Source of the DNA: an uncultured Caulobacteraceae bacterium
GTDB taxonomy: Bacteria > Pseudomonadota > Alphaproteobacteria > Caulobacterales > Caulobacteraceae
Assembly (NCBI GenBank): GCA_937138625.1
Contig: CAKZPF010000007.1
Location: 27,361 to 91,360 of the forward strand
Length of the DNA: 64,000 nucleotides
Direction of reading: 5' to 3'
Shown: piece after piece, positions 61,811 to 64,000 of the stretch
Layout: the number at the start of each line of letters is the position of its first letter
Position numbering within the stretch: the first letter of the stretch is position 1
Position numbers and translations under genes: made by a program
The notes under the pieces: generated by a model
The model's input: the letters and a program-made list of their open reading frames with translations, nothing else
Told to the model about the DNA's origin: nothing
Database searches by the model: none

Positions 61811-63530
61811 GCGCCACCGCAGGCACCGCCGAGCTCTCGTCCCCCTGGCGATGAGCGCCCAGCTTTTGTTCCAACTCCGCGCGCTCTTTGGCGGGCGGGT
61901 TCAAAGTCAGGGCCCGTTGCCATTGCCATACCGCTTCTTGATCACGGCCCAAGGCGTTGTAAACATCGCCCAAATGATGATTGACGGTGGCGTCTCCGGG
62001 CTCGAGGGCTGCGGCCGTCTCAAGCTCACGCACCGCGCGCTCCAGATCCCCTTGCAGATAATAGGCCCACCCGAGCGAATCCCGAATGGCCCCCGACTGC
62101 GGCTTCAGACGAGCGGCGCGCTGGATCAGATCCATGGCTTCATCGACATGCAAGCCCCGGTCCAGCCAACTGTACCCCAAATAGTTCAGAGCCTCGGCAT
62201 TATTGGGTTGAACCTCGATGACATATTGCAGGTCTTTTTCCGCCAGATCCCATTTGCCCAAGCGCTCGCGCACCATACCCCGCATCATCCAATACACGGT
62301 TTGGCTATCATCCAAATGCAGCAAACGGTTCAGGGTGGCCTCGGACTCGGCAAAACGGCTTTCCACGCGATACACATCCGCCAGCGCCGCCAACATGCGC
62401 GTGTTGGCAGGCTCCTGGGTTAGGCCAGACTTCAAAATACCAATGGCGCCGTCCACGTCCCCCATGCGGCGCAAAGCAAAGGCTTGAACCGAAACCGCGC
62501 TGGAATAATAGACCGAGTCCTTGGGCACCTCGGTAATCACCTTTTGCGCGCTTTCCAACGCGCCACGCTGTGACAACACCTCGGCCAACAGCACGCGGGC
62601 CGCATCCAAATCGGGGTTCAGCTCCAGCGCCATGTGCAACAAGATCATGGCCACATCCACGTCGGCCGTGGCGGTCATGGCCGCCGCCGGGCCAAAAATC
62701 GACATAGAGGCTCCGACGCGCACGTCATCCTCGGTGCGTTTGGGTTTCTGGCCCAGGGTGTTCAGAGCTTCAATCACACGGGGATGCACGCCATAGGCCG
62801 CCGTGAAGGTCGTGTAGATCTCCTCGGCTTCATCCACGCGCCCCAAGCGCTCCAACAGATGACCAAACGCCACCACATTATGCGCCGTCAACAAACGGGC
62901 TTGCCACAAGGCGGCATACTCGGCCTCGGCCTCTTCCCACCGGCCAGCCATATCCAAGATGCGAGCCTTGGTGGTCAGCACAAAGGCATCATCTTTGGCG
63001 GGGACATGCTCGAGGGTTTTCAGCGCCGCCTCCACATCACCGGGGCCCAAATGCGCCCAGGCCCCCAAGATCGGGCCTGCCGAGCCCGCCGAGCCCAAAC
63101 TGCCCGTCTCGGCATAGGCCGCCTGTGCCGCCTTAAAATCCCGTCGCGCCAAGGCATGGGTGCCAATGACAAAATTGGCCAAAGGCGCCATCACGGGATC
63201 CGCGCGCAAACTTTTGGCCACGGTCTTGGCCTGGGATAACCGCCCCTGGCGTAGATGCTCCAAAAACAAGCGATGAGCCACAGCCTCGCTGTCCGGCGCT
63301 TGGCGATAGGCTTCCTGCAAAAAATCGACAGCCGTTGGGAAATTGGCATGCTGCGAGGCCCACTCACCGGCCAAGAAATTGCCATAGGCCCGCTTTTCAG
63401 GCGGCAAAGGCTGTGTCTCGGTGGGCAAACTGGCACACGAAGTCAGCAGAAAAAAACCCGCCGCCAGCCCAGCCAAGCGCCAGGTCCGTGTGGAAACATA
63501 AGTACGAATTGGGAATCGGGGCGCGCTCAT
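61794..63530 (-). CDS. TPR-repeat lipoprotein
   Basis: 578 aa from the ATG at 63530. The signal has lipobox FFLLTSCAS (Cys about 32). At least eight tetratricopeptide repeats follow, for instance LPPEKRAYGNFLAGEWASQHANFPTAVDFLQEAYRQAPDSE, GKWDLAEKDLQYVIEVQPNNAEALNYLGYSWLDRGLHVDEAMDLI and GDVYNALGRDQEAVWQWQRALTLNP. This is a periplasm-facing scaffold protein; alphaproteobacteria commonly have such a gene near ispE. The partners are unknown. Confidence 0.88.
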   Translation of the reverse strand: MSAPRFPIRTYVSTRTWRLAGLAAGFFLLTSCASLPTETQPLPPEKRAYGNFLAGEWASQHANFPTAVDFLQEAYRQAPDSEAVAHRLFLEHLRQGRLSQAKTVAKSLRADPVMAPLANFVIGTHALARRDFKAAQAAYAETGSLGSAGSAGPILGAWAHLGPGDVEAALKTLEHVPAKDDAFVLTTKARILDMAGRWEEAEAEYAALWQARLLTAHNVVAFGHLLERLGRVDEAEEIYTTFTAAYGVHPRVIEALNTLGQKPKRTEDDVRVGASMSIFGPAAAMTATADVDVAMILLHMALELNPDLDAARVLLAEVLSQRGALESAQKVITEVPKDSVYYSSAVSVQAFALRRMGDVDGAIGILKSGLTQEPANTRMLAALADVYRVESRFAESEATLNRLLHLDDSQTVYWMMRGMVRERLGKWDLAEKDLQYVIEVQPNNAEALNYLGYSWLDRGLHVDEAMDLIQRAARLKPQSGAIRDSLGWAYYLQGDLERAVRELETAAALEPGDATVNHHLGDVYNALGRDQEAVWQWQRALTLNPPAKERAELEQKLGAHRQGDESSAVPAVARAVGG

Positions 63531-63861
63531 CATGCCCTCAGCCTGCCACACTGGCTCGAAACCGCAAGGGTCGTTTAGACTTTGTTAAGACAAATCTTGG
63601 CAGCGCCGAGACCAGAAGTGTGCCTTTACACGTAAATGTTCCGCATGCGGATACTGTAAATTATTTATATATTTTAGTTGACGAACGCTGCCTAAGCCAG
63701 TACATGCCAAGCTTAACCCAACATCATTAAAGTTATCGAGTTCGCCGCATGCCCCTGGTTCACACGCCGCTGCCCGCCACAATCCCTCCATACGACGCGT
63801 TGAAAACCGCTATGGAAAGCGCGCTGCTGGCCACCTCGGCTCCCCCCCGGGGAGGGGATGA
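63531..63861. other. Intergenic gap at the right end, no gene recognised
   Basis: About 330 bp between the TPR gene start and the LysM-like segment. It must hold the TPR promoter (minus). 63640-63720 is AT-rich, and 63841-63866 is a C-run/G-run inverted repeat (TCCCCCCCGGGGAGGGGA). A 65-codon plus-strand frame at 63749 has no family signs and I do not call it. Confidence 0.5.
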
Positions 63862-64000
63862 GGGGAAGGACAAAGCCCCCCCAAGCTGGTTCAGGTTGGA
63901 TACCCGAGCGAGCGTTTGGGCACGATTGCGGCCCGTTATGGGGTGAGCGTTGAGACGTTGCTGGAGCTGAACCCGAGCCTGTCGTCTGGCTATGGCGATC
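63862..64000 (+). CDS. LysM-like segment, partial, start not identified
   Basis: From 63889 the plus strand encodes VQVGYPSERLGTIAARYGVSVETLLELNPSLSSGYGD, a convincing LysM-type repeat (T/S-IAARYGVSVETLLELNPSL). It runs off the right edge. In this frame a TGA lies at 63859-63861, and no ATG occurs before the repeat. A rare start, a frameshift joining it to the 63749 frame, or a pseudogene are all possible. Which applies cannot be told here. Confidence 0.4.

Noticed and set aside
1..64000. CRISPR arrays, insertion sequences or rRNA genes
   Set aside because: No regularly spaced repeats, transposase frames or rRNA-like stretches were seen.

Overview
The window looks like a chromosomal segment of an alphaproteobacterium. 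The pointers are an RcGTA-type gene transfer agent cluster, a MucR/Ros regulator, DUF1491, DUF2336 and DUF6456 proteins, a free-standing DnaA domain-IV protein, and the two-subunit glycyl-tRNA synthetase (glyQ-glyS) followed by ppdK. Most of the sequence is GC-rich with compact, often overlapping genes. I cannot name the genus.

Region 1 (1-8.8 kb, minus strand) is a gene transfer agent operon in the order g1 to g13: small and large terminase, portal, a small membrane protein, prohead protease, HK97 capsid, head-tail connector and closure, tail terminator, tail tube, two tail chaperones, tape measure, distal tail protein, and a hub protein cut by the left edge. All frames are open, and a hairpin plus T-run sits just after the capsid gene. 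Region 2 (8.9-17.7 kb) carries a UPF0260 cysteine-cluster protein, a class A penicillin-binding protein, a PAN-like secreted protein, a membrane histidine kinase, a lipoprotein and SufE. Region 3 (17.7-22.7 kb) is dense in regulators: DUF6456, DnaA domain IV, XRE, PAS_5, a receiver-like protein without the phospho-acceptor Asp, MucR and DUF2336. Region 4 (22.7-27.9 kb) has msrB with a lipoprotein oligopeptidase B, a short MprF-type synthase and an outer-membrane barrel.

Region 5 (28-32.2 kb) holds two AT-rich islets. Each abuts the 3' end of a tRNA gene: a DUF421/hemerythrin pair next to tRNA-Gln, and an AAA-TOPRIM (OLD-like) nuclease next to tRNA-Pro. The nuclease is split into two frames exactly at an A_AAA_AAA heptamer followed by a stop, which fits either -1 recoding or a lesion.

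Region 6 (32.3-43.8 kb) has sppA, a large TonB-dependent receptor and the peptide importer genes oppA, oppC and oppB. A plus-strand block interrupts the opp genes. It encodes an unrecognised 376-aa protein and, 36 bp downstream behind a strong ribosome binding site, a 47-aa peptide ending in a Cys-Cys motif, closed by a strong terminator. Region 7 (43.8-53.7 kb) contains a DUF442-type phosphatase, an ATP-grasp protein, a metallo-beta-lactamase-fold hydrolase, pdxH, three tandem diverged paralogues of an undescribed EF-hand-like family, a J-domain protein, aroC and a NrtR-like Nudix regulator. Region 8 (53.7-63.5 kb) is mostly housekeeping: ppdK, glyS, glyQ, an SRPBCC protein, ispE and a TPR lipoprotein. 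The right edge holds a LysM-like segment without a clear start.
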